The position numbers and the translations under genes are program-made. A DNA stretch of 64,000 nt from the NCBI RefSeq assembly GCF_000348985.1, contig NC_035924.1, positions 992,001 to 1,056,000 on the forward strand, given 5' to 3'. Positions 1 to 10,905 of the stretch are shown here, one piece after another; within the stretch, counting starts at the first letter, position 1; every line of letters starts with the position of its first letter. The notes below the pieces were generated by a model. That model did no database searches and was not told the origin of the DNA. It saw nothing but the letters and a program-made list of their open reading frames with translations. The stretch is from Huiozyma naganishii CBS 8797 (Eukaryota > Ascomycota > Saccharomycetes > Saccharomycetales > Saccharomycetaceae).

Positions 1-3000
1 TCCGTATGACTTACCAAAAACTGATAAAGAGTGTTGTTTCTGTTATACTTGTTTTCAAACATAACCCGCTTGACCCAGTTAACCCACTCGTAGGGGGTCC
101 CAGATACTTTCATTCTCTTATCAATAACTGGAGCTAGTGTATCTAACGATTGCTTGACTAAGTACCTGCTTTCTGTCTGTGGGTGTCTCAACAAAGCCAC
201 AAATACTTGTGTGACAATATTCAAGGGAAAGTCATACTTGGCAATGAACAGGGCAGTTGTTAGGTAGGCAGACTGTTTGACCAGTGTATCTTCTAATTTT
301 ATAAAGTTCCAGTTGAACTTGATGATGTCTTTTCTTATATCAGTAATCAATTCGGGAGCCCACTTGACAAAGACGGCGGATATTTGAAGTAACTCAAACC
401 TGTAGAAATCAAATTTTCCAGAAACATTCGATAAAAGTTCTGCATTGGAAGATTTCCATATCTTTGTGTGAATAATTTTCAGCCATTCCGGAATTCCATG
501 CTCCTGTGTAAGATGTTTCAAGCTCTTGTACTCCGTCCCCTGGTATATCAATACTGGTTTGATTAGATATTTCAAAATGAAAAAGCGGGCATGCATGGAG
601 CTATTGTCAAGCATGAAATTCAAAGATAACTCCAAGAAATTATTCAATTTAGCGGTATCTGACGATGCTGTGTAGTTTTCCCAGATGAAAAGATGAACAG
701 ATGGCAGAATTTTAATATCGTTCAAAATCAAAAAGTCAATAAACTGAAGTAGAAGTTGTGTTTGCTCGTCTGCATCGAATGAGATATGCTTCAAGTAGAG
801 AACTTGGTATTTTTCAATAGTTTGTGCCAGCTGCAATTTGTCGATGCAGAACGCGTTTGATTTAACAGTTTGGGTAGTTATTTTCAGCATATCACCTAAT
901 TTGAAGATCATATCTATTTGCCCTTTCAACCATGCACCGCCTCTAATTTCAGCAATGGTGTCAAAGATATCAACCATGTTGGCAAAAAAGCTCACAACTC
1001 TCACCTGGTTTGATGGAATATTAGAAATATAATAGTTGTAGAAATTCCCCAGCTCTTTCTCAAAATCGTCAGCTAGATCCTTTGCTTCAGGGAGCTTGAT
1101 AATGTTACAAGTAAACAGAACCAACTGACGTAAGGCCATATTTTTCTTGAAGTAGTCAGTCACAGAGGTGTGAAACCTGTTCAGATATTTAGCGAGCGGG
1201 ACACGAAAGGGAGAATCTAGCTGGATCCTGAGCTTTCTCTCCAATAGCATTATTTTTAATAATAGATCATTCAAAAACATATCAGCTCTGGGCGGTAGCA
1301 AATGGAAGATATTGATGATGCTGGTAATGATCTCGGTCGGCAGTTGTTTATTGATATCTTTACCGAACAAACTGTCCATCACCTCAATTCTGCACCACGC
1401 GTTCAAATGATCTAGTAGTTTCTTCCCTATTTCTACTTTAAAGTACGCAATCAGTAGTTCTAACAGTTTTGAAAGGGCGTAGAGTCCTGATACAGTGAGC
1501 TTTTGGTGGTCTGATAAATCCATGAGCATTGGTTTTAGACCATTTTGGAGTAGTTCCTTTGGCAGTTTAGAATTTTCCTCCAAAGCACCCTTTAGTGCTT
1601 CGTATGTGGTATCTATTATTTCACGAGAGTTTTTGAGCATCGTTTTGAAAAAAACTGCTAGAATTCTAATTCTAATGTTGCCTTGTTGAGCAGTTGCAAA
1701 TTCCTCGTTTTTAAGGGCTAATGCCAAAAGGCGGATACACGATATCCGTAATTGTACCAACTGGTCCGATGTCTTGTACTCAACAACCCTTTGTGTCGTC
1801 GATAACGATTCGTCGTCTGCATCAGCTAGAACAATTACTTCTTGCAACAATCTGAATAACTCTTCATTGAAGGTCAAAAAAGAGTCTGGTAATCCCAAGC
1901 AGTATGTGATTGCATCCACATTTCCGATTTGCATTGTAAATGGCAACGCTCTTAATGGTTTCGCAAATATTGGTGACAATAGAAAGCTCTTTGACTTCTC
2001 CATCAACTTGACAATTGGAATACCTGTGGTTTCGTGAATGGCTTTCAAACATGTCTGACAGGAAGCTCTTACCTGTGGATTAGGATTACTCAACTCAACC
2101 ACAATATCGGTAATTGAGTGATGAAGTATCTTAGATTCCAAATCATTTTCCGTAACACCTTCGAATGTCAGACGAAGCACTTTTAGGAGCAGCTCTTCCG
2201 CACTCTTATTCAATGAGCTAGGAGTTCCCATTGGTGCATCTTTCAGAACAAATGAAAATGCGCTAACCAAATCAGGTTGTATTTTCTTCAAAAAGTCCAA
2301 AGAAAGTTCTATATCAAACACAAGAGTCTTAATACCAAGAATACCAGCTTTTTTTTCATAGAATGCTTCTTTGTAGCAGTTGTGCATGAAGTGCTTCATT
2401 AACTCGTAAACCAAAGAGTGTTCAAAAACAAGTTCATCTCCGTAAATTAGCTTGGATTTTTCGTGGATTCTCTTTATGGCATATATTGCAGTCTCCTGGA
2501 CCTCGGGTATATGGCATGATAAAGACGAGGAAATTGTTTCGACGATTGTGACGCTGTCCAAAACCAGTTCTGGTTGTTGAATATCAAAGTTGAAGAGATT
2601 GCACAAATTGCGTTTCCTCATCATCGAATTGTTGATGTAAAGAAGGCACATGTGATCTATAATATGTTTCAGTAACTCGGTAGCCTCCTCTTTCAACTCT
2701 GGAATTGAGCATGACAGAAAAACTGATTCTAAAAGTTTGATGAAGAGCTCCTCTTGTTCAGAAAACTGTTCTCTATCGATTGGTGATTTAACATCAAAGT
2801 TTTCCTTGACTTCGTACTTGTCGAGGGACTGTATTTCGCAAACTTTTCGGACCAGTACATCAAAATTATCAGAAAACTTTATGGATGACTTGAAAAACAA
2901 TAGTAGAATATTCTTTAAATACCTGTAGGCCTCTTTTTTATAGTTGACGTTAACTTTGTAATTGGCTAGTACATCCATTGCAGACCGAACACCAGGTGTG

Positions 3001-5984
3001 ACAGAGAGTGGAAACTCTCCATCAAGTCCAACAGCTTTGAAATGAGCAATTATTTCGTAGTCAAGTGCTTTTTCTGTTTCTAGATCGGTAGGTGGTTTCA
3101 AGAACCGGCGATTCCTTCCCCCTAACTTTCCGAGAATTTTTACTACCGTGTGGCTTATCGTATGGTTGTATGGTTGAGGTTGCAGCAGCTTGAATAAAGA
3201 TTTAATGACGTCATCGACAACCGGTTCGATGATCGGATCGAAGTATTCGGCCGTCAAATTATCAACACACAGTTCAAGTGTCCTCAGGCCTTGGGATATC
3301 AACTCAGGATATCCCTGTAACGCAAACACAAGCGGTTTCATCAGATAAGGCAAGTACGGGGCCAAAACACTCAATCTCACGGGGACCGTTATGCACAATT
3401 CTACGTATAATTCGCGCTCTTGTGGTAGTCTGGCTGTCAGAATCATTTCATTTAGGGTTTGTAGCAAAACCTGTAGTATTGGTTTAATTGACCGGTAAAG
3501 ATTTTCGAACCTACCACCACCTATACTTCTGAAAAGTGTCCTTATCAAATAAAAGTATGCCAATGGTTCTTCTGCTTCAGTTGAGAATTTTAACGAATCT
3601 AAAATCAGATCATTTAGGTATGGTAGTAACACCATTTCATTTGTATTTGGGAAAAGATTTACCGACATAAACGCCAATTTGAATAACCTTATCAGAACGT
3701 TTGACTCAACAAAATCAACATTACCCAAATTCTTTAGTTTAGTGTTCAGGAACCGCAAAAGGATACTTGCAAAATTAGGAGAAGTCACCTCCGTTGTTAA
3801 GAATGATTGAGCTACATGTAGCAAAGCGGAATCTTTCAGCATGCTTTTGTACAGGAACCCAATCTCGGACTCGATGATCTCATCAAAAGTGGAGCTGTCA
3901 ATTTGAATGAACATAAATGCCAGATACTCCATCAGTTCCCGTCCGTCTTTACTAGCAGCAATAGGCAGTGTCGGCGATGAGACGTCAAAGTGCTTTTTAT
4001 TCAGTGCGTTGAGCTTAATGTTTTCATTGGCGAAGAATTTCAAGCCTATGACGCACTCGTGAAACAAGTTCCTAAACATGACAACCTCTTCATAAGAAAA
4101 CACTCTGGAAAGTCCGGCCCATTGTTTGGCATGCGCCACAGTAAATTCATTTGGTGGTGGGTTGAAAACTTTCACATCATGCACAATTGTCTTCAAGAAC
4201 GACATCAACGTGCGGTAAACATAGAAGGCGTCTTTTATAGGATCGGAGTTCGAAACGGGAGTCATTCTGATGGGCGCATACTCATCTAGATTGAACATGT
4301 CAACGTAAACTCCCTGGTTACTTTCGTCCTTTTTCGAATCTTTGCTGACTTCTTCTTTCTTTTCTGTTCCTGACAATTCCTCAGAAGGTGGGAGCTGTTC
4401 GATATGCTTGAACTGAAACGTCTTCTCCATAAATACATCGGGCCCAATGTCTTCAATTTCTATTTCCATTTTGGCACCCTTCGACTTTTCAAGTTTCCTC
4501 TTTTGATAGATTTCGTGTTGTGCCATATGTTTGTCGTACTCCATATTGAGCATTTTGAACCGCTTAGTGTAGGAGTTGATGATGATCATCAGTAACTTCT
4601 TGGCTCTAGATGCCTCCTGCGGGTTTTCTTTCCCCAACTTCAGTATTCTCTCCACGAGGTTCAACAACAGCTTACCACACATGATTTGGACAGTATACGC
4701 CAGGGAATCATCCAACAAAAACTCTGTGTACATCCTTACAGTTTTTTCGATGTCATCCAGTCGCAATTCTGTACGCGTATTGTGAACGAAGTCCGCTAAA
4801 GTACTATAAGCTAGCGGTCTGAGAGTATGGTACGTAGTAAAACCTTTGCCAACCAAAACATCCTCATTGAAGAGATACTTTAACTTTGGCAGAAATAACA
4901 TCTTATAGTTTGTTGAGAGAATATGTCTGATCGCATGCAATAGTTCCTTACGCGCGGATGACAGTTCAGGAGGGCAGTCTTGTAGTAGTCTGATAATTAC
5001 GTCTGGAACAAACTCGGCATTATTCTGCAAAAATTCCGCAGCGTAACTTCTGATGAAAACGTAGGCCAAGAACGATGTTGCCTTTATTTGAGTAAGGATG
5101 AAATCACAGTAAATACTTCTATCTCTGATCTCGGGAGAAACATCGACATATATCACCCCCCTACTTTCTGCCTCTTCCCGAGCGTTTTTTTGTTGTTCCA
5201 CTTCCAATTTCAATAGGTTGAAGATATAAGGAGTGAACTGTTGAATGGAAGTTCTTGTCAGCTGTTTGTAAGAGGAATATAGAGTCACCATAGTAATTGG
5301 ACATTCTGACAATATTTTAAACGAAAACATAGAGCTTCTTAGGGATCCCTTTATAACTCTGGCAGAAAATCCTTGGTCTGACCTTTCAGTAGCCTCGCCG
5401 TCATGTTTTAAGGGGTCAAACTGGCTCTGGACAATATCTGGGTCCAACAAATTTTCGCTTTGTTCTTCACCAGGGTCAGGCGGGCTTGAATGGGTGCTGT
5501 TAGCGTCTGTAAACTCTCTTGCTACCAATTCATGAGCGTTTTCATAGAATTTGATAATGATGGCAATGAAATCTTCCACCTTCTCTCCCAGAGAATTTTT
5601 GAAACTCTTGAAGAGAATTGTTAGGATTTTCATACAGAGAACACCGTTATCCTCATTTTCCTTCGGTAGTATAGACAGTAAACTGTTCAAAACCAGTTCC
5701 ATCTGCGTCTCCGACAGATGGTTCATGAAGCAGTTGTTAATGAGCTCTAAAATTGAGTTTCTCAATTTCTGCTCAATGGAGAGTTTGTCAAAGGATATAG
5801 GCGTCTTCTCCAAAGTTTGTAATAGTACAGGAATCATCTTATTCATAAAGACTTCGAAATCATCGTTGGACTTCCCATCCATGAAGTCTTGGAGTTCCAA
5901 TAAAGTGTTTAGTCTATCATGGAACGACAAGTTTGCATCATCGAACTTCGCGACGAAGTCATCCAGTCTCGACGTCAAAGACAT
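1..5984 (-). CDS. TRA1: Tra1, SAGA/NuA4 subunit (N-terminal ~1,995 residues, 3' end outside window)
   Basis: Reading leftward from an ATG at 5984 (protein start MSLTSRLDDF) the frame stays open to the window edge. Tra1 is the giant PIKK-like pseudokinase scaffold shared by the SAGA and NuA4 histone acetyltransferases, where it docks transcription activators in the nucleus. The visible part is the alpha-helical HEAT-repeat region. Stretches such as SSMFSFKILSECPITMV, LGKLGGRNRRFLKPPTDL and EEFATAQQGNIRIRIL are near identical to the S. cerevisiae protein. At the left edge the translation reads WVNWVKRV then LYQFLVSH, which in yeast Tra1 is a little past the middle of a ~3,740-aa protein. The FAT and pseudokinase domains therefore lie outside the window. 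In S. cerevisiae TRA1 is YHR099W on chromosome VIII, so its position beside YPS7 (chromosome IV) reflects differential gene loss after genome duplication. Confidence 0.97.
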   Translation of the reverse strand, partial: MSLTSRLDDFVAKFDDANLSFHDRLNTLLELQDFMDGKSNDDFEVFMNKMIPVLLQTLEKTPISFDKLSIEQKLRNSILELINNCFMNHLSETQMELVLNSLLSILPKENEDNGVLCMKILTILFKSFKNSLGEKVEDFIAIIIKFYENAHELVAREFTDANSTHSSPPDPGEEQSENLLDPDIVQSQFDPLKHDGEATERSDQGFSARVIKGSLRSSMFSFKILSECPITMVTLYSSYKQLTRTSIQQFTPYIFNLLKLEVEQQKNAREEAESRGVIYVDVSPEIRDRSIYCDFILTQIKATSFLAYVFIRSYAAEFLQNNAEFVPDVIIRLLQDCPPELSSARKELLHAIRHILSTNYKMLFLPKLKYLFNEDVLVGKGFTTYHTLRPLAYSTLADFVHNTRTELRLDDIEKTVRMYTEFLLDDSLAYTVQIMCGKLLLNLVERILKLGKENPQEASRAKKLLMIIINSYTKRFKMLNMEYDKHMAQHEIYQKRKLEKSKGAKMEIEIEDIGPDVFMEKTFQFKHIEQLPPSEELSGTEKKEEVSKDSKKDESNQGVYVDMFNLDEYAPIRMTPVSNSDPIKDAFYVYRTLMSFLKTIVHDVKVFNPPPNEFTVAHAKQWAGLSRVFSYEEVVMFRNLFHECVIGLKFFANENIKLNALNKKHFDVSSPTLPIAASKDGRELMEYLAFMFIQIDSSTFDEIIESEIGFLYKSMLKDSALLHVAQSFLTTEVTSPNFASILLRFLNTKLKNLGNVDFVESNVLIRLFKLAFMSVNLFPNTNEMVLLPYLNDLILDSLKFSTEAEEPLAYFYLIRTLFRSIGGGRFENLYRSIKPILQVLLQTLNEMILTARLPQERELYVELCITVPVRLSVLAPYLPYLMKPLVFALQGYPELISQGLRTLELCVDNLTAEYFDPIIEPVVDDVIKSLFKLLQPQPYNHTISHTVVKILGKLGGRNRRFLKPPTDLETEKALDYEIIAHFKAVGLDGEFPLSVTPGVRSAMDVLANYKVNVNYKKEAYRYLKNILLLFFKSSIKFSDNFDVLVRKVCEIQSLDKYEVKENFDVKSPIDREQFSEQEELFIKLLESVFLSCSIPELKEEATELLKHIIDHMCLLYINNSMMRKRNLCNLFNFDIQQPELVLDSVTIVETISSSLSCHIPEVQETAIYAIKRIHEKSKLIYGDELVFEHSLVYELMKHFMHNCYKEAFYEKKAGILGIKTLVFDIELSLDFLKKIQPDLVSAFSFVLKDAPMGTPSSLNKSAEELLLKVLRLTFEGVTENDLESKILHHSITDIVVELSNPNPQVRASCQTCLKAIHETTGIPIVKLMEKSKSFLLSPIFAKPLRALPFTMQIGNVDAITYCLGLPDSFLTFNEELFRLLQEVIVLADADDESLSTTQRVVEYKTSDQLVQLRISCIRLLALALKNEEFATAQQGNIRIRILAVFFKTMLKNSREIIDTTYEALKGALEENSKLPKELLQNGLKPMLMDLSDHQKLTVSGLYALSKLLELLIAYFKVEIGKKLLDHLNAWCRIEVMDSLFGKDINKQLPTEIITSIINIFHLLPPRADMFLNDLLLKIMLLERKLRIQLDSPFRVPLAKYLNRFHTSVTDYFKKNMALRQLVLFTCNIIKLPEAKDLADDFEKELGNFYNYYISNIPSNQVRVVSFFANMVDIFDTIAEIRGGAWLKGQIDMIFKLGDMLKITTQTVKSNAFCIDKLQLAQTIEKYQVLYLKHISFDADEQTQLLLQFIDFLILNDIKILPSVHLFIWENYTASSDTAKLNNFLELSLNFMLDNSSMHARFFILKYLIKPVLIYQGTEYKSLKHLTQEHGIPEWLKIIHTKIWKSSNAELLSNVSGKFDFYRFELLQISAVFVKWAPELITDIRKDIIKFNWNFIKLEDTLVKQSAYLTTALFIAKYDFPLNIVTQVFVALLRHPQTESRYLVKQSLDTLAPVIDKRMKVSGTPYEWVNWVKRVMFENKYNRNNTLYQFLVSHT

Positions 5985-7303
5985 GTGTGCAAATTATTCG
6001 CCAAGTACAAGCTATTGAAATACTTTAGCAGATATAATTTGACCCAAACGACACCTAAAATAGGGCAAAGCAAAGGTCAATTGTAATTATCCTTACGATT
6101 TCCCTCTGAATCACCTGTTTTCGTGTGTCTTCGAATGCAGCACCGCGAGCGCGTCGAGGAAAATGATAGAATTGTCACTAGAACAACACTGTTTTAAACA
6201 ACTTTGAACTATAAGCGTGTATATTTTTTCAATGAGAAAGAAAGAAAAAACATCGAGTTTCTCAGTATTTGACCTGGAATAAGTCCCAGTCACGTGTATA
6301 CCTTCCTCTTTAGGAAGTTAGTAGACCACATCGAATGGCAGAAACCAACTTGTCCCGCTGATGGGGTGTATTTACACTTATGAAGCAACAAGAATTGTAA
6401 TGAGCTTCAAGAATGCTTCAGGGTAGGTCCGAACTTGAGCTACTGAAGCAAGTTTAAGAAATTTCTCTCTTTATATAGTATCGCGGCCTGTTTGGCTTCT
6501 ACCATAAGTTAGGCCTTACTAGTGATTGTTCCATCTATATTCAAATCTTGTTGGTTCTCGGAAATTTCCGTGGAACAATGTAACTTTGTCCCAACGATCT
6601 GAAGTTTGTTTGCGGAAACGGTAATTTGTTAAATCAAGTTGCATAGACATTTTTTGCTTGCGGTGGAAAGAGTCAAGTATTATCTGAATAACTCTTCGCA
6701 GATAAACATGGAGTAAAATCCTTTATAAGAATGTGCTGGATTACAAAAAATAATGAAAACGCATAGCGCGAGGCTCCGAAAATCAAATTACCTCCTTAAC
6801 CTACAAAATTCTGGTCGCAATATTTATAGAGTCTACCACGATCTATGTTAATATCTAGCGTCATCATTTTTTGGATAGGTCAGCACGCATCTACTCCGAG
6901 GAAAACGTTCTTGGAAGTTGAGTAATGGTTCTGCCAGTAGCTACGCAATTTCGTGTGAAAGTATTCAAAGGCTGCGATACTGCAGAATAATGTACCTCAC
7001 AGTACGCATATAAAAATGCATTTCGTCTTTTCAATAGTTACTGTAAAACTCAATAACCCCCCATATATCATATCTAGCACCACACAGCCTCTAACCGAAG
7101 CTCTGTCCAGCTACTCATCTATTTATAAACTCTGACCAAGGACGGCCAGGTAAATAACAGTTTTTGCTTATTTTCTTTTTCTTTGATAATTTTTTCTTTC
7201 GTGAAGAGTGCATATACATGAGGCTCATCAGTATTTTGAATTTGTAGCGTGCTTAGACTGCATACGAAGATCCTACACATTGCTCTGTACTACACCTTTG
7301 CAT
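5985..7303. other. Divergent intergenic region TRA1 / YPS7
   Basis: About 1.3 kb without a supportable gene; the reading frames here are short and unlike any family I know. It must hold the promoters of TRA1 (leftward) and YPS7 (rightward). A CACGTG E-box lies at 6290-6295. An 8-bp inverted repeat (TGCTTCAG ... CTGAAGCA) spans about 6414-6452. T-rich and pyrimidine-rich tracts precede the YPS7 start. No tRNA-like A/B boxes were found. Confidence 0.6.
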
Positions 7304-9100
7304 ATGTCACGACTCTTTTGGTATTTCCATTTTACTGTATTTTATCTTGGGCTTTGGAACCCAGTGGCCTTCGGAAAGTCGAACACGAACGACAACACAC
7401 TTGGAATACCGGTGTTACCAATATATTGCGACAAAGATGGAGTGTATTACGCTAACGTTTCGTTAGGTTCCCCCGCACAACCCCACAAGATGAGGATAGA
7501 TATTAGCAAGCCTTACAGTTGGGTCATTTCGGGCGCCCAGGACATACAGTGCAATAAACTGCATAGTGGCTGCTTCGAAAACGATGTTTTTTACCCTAAT
7601 GAATCAATAAGTGGGGTGTCCCTGAGCAACTCCTATGAATACAATATGAACTTTATTGATAACGTCCGTGTCAACGGTACGCTATTCATGGACACTATGA
7701 ATTTTACTGACACAAGTATGTTGGGCAACCTATCGAACACGGTACAGAATAATAGCATGCTTACTATGACTTCAGATTATCTCGCCCTCCGAAATATTTC
7801 ATTCGTCACGACATCCAGTTCTACGACGGATCTAGGAAGTTTGGGACTTGGCGGATCGATCCACAGTTCCGTGTTTGATATCGACAGTGAAAACTTCCAA
7901 GATACCTTTTTCCTGCTAAAAACTATGGCAAACCTCAATTTGATAAAGTCTAAATCGTACTCGCTGTGGTTGGGCAATTGCCGTAGAACTATCGACACGA
8001 TTACACCAGACGCAGATAACGGAAGTGTGGCTGGTAAATTGATTCTTGGTGCAGTGGACCCATCTTTGTATGAGGGGGAGTTTTTCCAGTTTAATACAAT
8101 TTCATACATCGAGCCGTCGCATAATCTGTCGACTTTTGGTTATCCCATTTTACCGATGGGTCCGATTTACATGACTTCTCAGGCTGGGCGAAGATTGAAT
8201 ATGACCTCTGAACAGTATTTGCAACCAGCACTGTTGGACTCCAGTTTTGTCGGAAGTTTTCTACCTGCTAACACGATCATTCAAATTGCTATCCAGATTG
8301 GGGCGATTTACATTGAATCCTTGAACAGATGGGTTGTTCCCTGCAGTGTAGCAAGCATGGGGGCACACATCGATTTTACGTTCGATGGGCTGGATATCAA
8401 AGTACCGCTAAGCGATCTCCTGACCTCCTCGAAGGACCCGGCAACGAACTCCACGATGCATTTCGCGGAGGGCGAATCAGCATGTTTCCTAATGTTGTAC
8501 TCGAACAATGCGATGGGGTTTAACGTGTTGGGGACCTCGTTCATCAAAAATGCGTACATTGCAGTCGACTTAGACGGCACCAAAGTTGCTATTGCGCAGG
8601 CGAAGAACACGACAGGCGATAGCACTTCAATAGTGACTGTAATACCAGCTCTCACTGGCGGCGGTTCCACCACCGCCGTGAGAACCGTGAGGAAGATATC
8701 CTCCGGTTATATACCGTATGCCACGCTGAGGATGGCAAAGAACGAGACACACCTGTCCATCAGGCCGACGGGCACGGTAACGGAGGTCCCCGCACAATTT
8801 ACTGCGTTCGTTAACTCCAATGGGATGATCGCCGGCAACGGGAGGTCCTTCTACGATACCTCCAGACTCTCTACGACTCTGAGGTCCACCACATCACAAG
8901 AGTACCTGTCACTGCGTACGGTTGGAGACAACTCGACAGTCGCTTCGACGGGCGGTGCGACGAGCAGAAACGCTGCCGCGGGAAAGCGCGCACAACTTTA
9001 CCGCGATACGCAGACTGGCTCGTCCCTGTCTTGGAACCTCGCCGCCTGGACCAGCGTCCTTTCCCTGAGTCTACTAGGCTACCTAGCACTGTTTGTATGA
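7304..9100 (+). CDS. YPS7: Yapsin-like GPI-anchored aspartyl protease
   Basis: 598 residues from the ATG at 7304, close to the 596 of S. cerevisiae Yps7. I chose this start because a hydrophobic signal peptide follows at once (MSRLFWYFHFTVFYLGLW). The in-frame codons upstream open only at a GTG. Yapsins are pepsin-type aspartyl proteases at the plasma membrane and wall that process surface proteins. Both catalytic aspartates are placed as in the family but in unusual contexts. The first, near residue 66, reads RIDISKPYSW rather than D-T-G. The second, near 312, reads ALLDSSFVGSFLP rather than D-[ST]-G. There are many N-x-S/T sites. The C-terminus ends in a hydrophobic tail (LSLSLLGYLALFV) typical of a GPI-attachment signal; GPI8, the transamidase subunit that would process it, is at 55162-56376. 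Synteny with PAL1 supports YPS7. Activity cannot be assumed given the altered motifs. Confidence 0.88.
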   Translation: MSRLFWYFHFTVFYLGLWNPVAFGKSNTNDNTLGIPVLPIYCDKDGVYYANVSLGSPAQPHKMRIDISKPYSWVISGAQDIQCNKLHSGCFENDVFYPNESISGVSLSNSYEYNMNFIDNVRVNGTLFMDTMNFTDTSMLGNLSNTVQNNSMLTMTSDYLALRNISFVTTSSSTTDLGSLGLGGSIHSSVFDIDSENFQDTFFLLKTMANLNLIKSKSYSLWLGNCRRTIDTITPDADNGSVAGKLILGAVDPSLYEGEFFQFNTISYIEPSHNLSTFGYPILPMGPIYMTSQAGRRLNMTSEQYLQPALLDSSFVGSFLPANTIIQIAIQIGAIYIESLNRWVVPCSVASMGAHIDFTFDGLDIKVPLSDLLTSSKDPATNSTMHFAEGESACFLMLYSNNAMGFNVLGTSFIKNAYIAVDLDGTKVAIAQAKNTTGDSTSIVTVIPALTGGGSTTAVRTVRKISSGYIPYATLRMAKNETHLSIRPTGTVTEVPAQFTAFVNSNGMIAGNGRSFYDTSRLSTTLRSTTSQEYLSLRTVGDNSTVASTGGATSRNAAAGKRAQLYRDTQTGSSLSWNLAAWTSVLSLSLLGYLALFV

Positions 9101-9122
9101 GATATGCAATGGACCAGTATAT

Positions 9123-9158
<36 letters not shown>

Positions 9159-9534
9159 CAGCCACTACCTAGAGGTCGCGATGCCCTGTGCCTCCCGTGT
9201 TTAGTGACATAGCTAATCGCTTACTTAATTTTTTTCTATTTTTTCACTTTTTAAATCAAAAGCGCAATGTTTTTTTGATCTCTTTCCTCGAAGGTTAAAC
9301 TGTGCAACTGTTACTGAGCACTTCTGCGAAAAACGCGTCAAGAACAGGTACAGCCGTTGAAACGTGTTGATTACTATCCTGAAGATTAACCTGTGACTGA
9401 TATTTCAAACTCCCTCATTTCACCTTCGAATCCATATTTTCTTTTCTATTTGATTAATTTGGCTCGGTTGTCCCTTTCCCTTTCACAACCGTTATATATA
9501 AATAGACAAAGCACTCTTCAGCAAGCATTGTAAT
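9101..9534. other. Intergenic region YPS7 / PAL1
   Basis: 434 bp between two plus-strand genes. It holds a GCAACA microsatellite just after the YPS7 stop, T-rich tracts around 9228-9275 suitable for 3'-end formation, and a TATATA stretch at about 9494-9500 some 35-40 bp before the PAL1 start. No gene is visible. Confidence 0.55.
9124..9158 (+). repeat. (GCAACA)n hexanucleotide microsatellite
   Basis: Five complete GCAACA units plus a partial one begin 24 bp after the YPS7 stop codon, so they are probably transcribed in its 3' UTR. Read directly from the bases. Confidence 0.95.
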
Positions 9535-10905
9535 ATGCAACACACTGGCGGTTCAGGCAGGCAGTTTGCCAGCAACAACCCCTTCAGGTCTCCAGACCTA
9601 ACAAATACTGCGACTGGGTTTGGCTCGTTGCAAGATGAGCAGGATGGCGTATGGTCCGCGAGAGGCTCCATGCAGTCGCAATTTTCAGGTGACGCGTCGC
9701 CGGCGGTCAGCTCCTCTGCAAAAAGCAACTCGAAGAATCCGTTCCTCGACGATATCTCTCCGCTTATCCCAAACTCGTATTCTCGCCCACAGCCCACATA
9801 CCAACAAGATGAACGCCCTGGCTACGTTAACGATTCTCCACCACAGGAGCGCCACCCACGCAAGTATAAAAATTCAGAAGAAGAGAAGGAGGAACTGAGG
9901 CAGAGGTACTTGAGTGATAGGGGCAGCGACTCCGAATATGCGCAGAGGTCGCCAGCTCGCAAACCTCCCGCGGCCCTCGTTGACTTGCCCCCCTCGTACG
10001 ATGACGTATCAGAAAGCAGGACGAGAGTAAATAAGTACCCTGAGGAGAAGCGGTCCAGCAGTCATAATAGTCACAGCAGCAGATCTCGCACGCACCGCCA
10101 CCACAGCTCGCACGAGAGGAACGGCAGCGACCACAGGACACAGCGCTATCACAGTGGTGGTACCTCGAATAGCGGGACCTCAAAGAAGGAGAAGAGGAAA
10201 AGTTCGGCAGTCCTGTCGAAAAATGTGGACACTATCGATAAACTGGACGTCACGGGACTGTACGGCGGGTCGTTCCACCACGACGGCCCCTTCGACGCCT
10301 GCACGCCGCAAAGAAATAAGAATAACAAGGCTGCCCCAGTGCTGGCGTTCCCAGTAGACGGGCCCAATTCCACCATTGGTGGTGCCACAACTAAGAAATC
10401 GGCCATGAATGAAGTGTTTGGTGTCGAGGACATTGACGACGACCACGATTTGTACACAATGAAGAATACCAGCAAGGATGCTATCAGGAGCAACGTTGGT
10501 AAACAGATGAGAAACATGGACACTAAGAATAAAACGGTTCAACTGCACGGAACGGAGACCGATGGTCTCGGATCCAGCACTTTCTTGGATGGGGCCCCCG
10601 CTGTGGGAATACAGAGGGGCAATACCATCTCATATAGGACCCCGGATGCCTACGATAGGCGGGGGTCTGGCAGGGACCCACAGGATCTGCGCAGGAATCG
10701 GAGCACTAACAGTCGCCCTGTTCCGCACAGGTTCAATAGCAACGAAGACTATTCGAGTCGGGCGCCAGCCCAGGACGTTGACGGTGATCCGGACGAGGAT
10801 GTTTACCTCGGTGTACGTTTCGATAGGAACTCGAAAAAACAATCGACTGGTAACAAGTTTCTGAATAGGGTGAAAAGTTTGAAAGTTGGTGCTAAGAAGA
10901 TTTAG
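9535..10905 (+). CDS. PAL1: Pal1-family endocytic protein
   Basis: 456 residues starting MQHTGGSGRQF. Pal1 is an early endocytic coat-associated protein at cortical actin patches that binds the EH-domain protein Ede1 through NPF motifs. Two NPF motifs are visible, at residues 15-17 (NNPFRSPDL) and 68-70 (KNPFLDDISP). The most conserved block of the family lies at about 225-300 and includes NVDTIDKLDVTGLYGG, FHHDGPFDACTPQRN and APVLAFPVDGPN. The rest is hydrophilic and low in complexity, with a Ser/His/Arg-rich stretch at roughly 170-215, as expected for a largely disordered adaptor. It sits between YPS7 and MRP1, as YDR348C does in S. cerevisiae. The TATA-like stretch is close to the ATG, so the 5' leader must be short or start elsewhere. 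Confidence 0.93.
   Translation: MQHTGGSGRQFASNNPFRSPDLTNTATGFGSLQDEQDGVWSARGSMQSQFSGDASPAVSSSAKSNSKNPFLDDISPLIPNSYSRPQPTYQQDERPGYVNDSPPQERHPRKYKNSEEEKEELRQRYLSDRGSDSEYAQRSPARKPPAALVDLPPSYDDVSESRTRVNKYPEEKRSSSHNSHSSRSRTHRHHSSHERNGSDHRTQRYHSGGTSNSGTSKKEKRKSSAVLSKNVDTIDKLDVTGLYGGSFHHDGPFDACTPQRNKNNKAAPVLAFPVDGPNSTIGGATTKKSAMNEVFGVEDIDDDHDLYTMKNTSKDAIRSNVGKQMRNMDTKNKTVQLHGTETDGLGSSTFLDGAPAVGIQRGNTISYRTPDAYDRRGSGRDPQDLRRNRSTNSRPVPHRFNSNEDYSSRAPAQDVDGDPDEDVYLGVRFDRNSKKQSTGNKFLNRVKSLKVGAKKI

Noticed and set aside
7208..7303. Longer YPS7 start at 7208
   Set aside because: The codon is GTG and the extension would place residues before the signal peptide; the ATG at 7304 gives the family length.
8308..8673. 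Minus-strand frames antisense to YPS7 (and similar shadows in SWR1, IRC3, PEX3 and the HXT genes)
   Set aside because: They mirror well-supported genes and have no features of their own.
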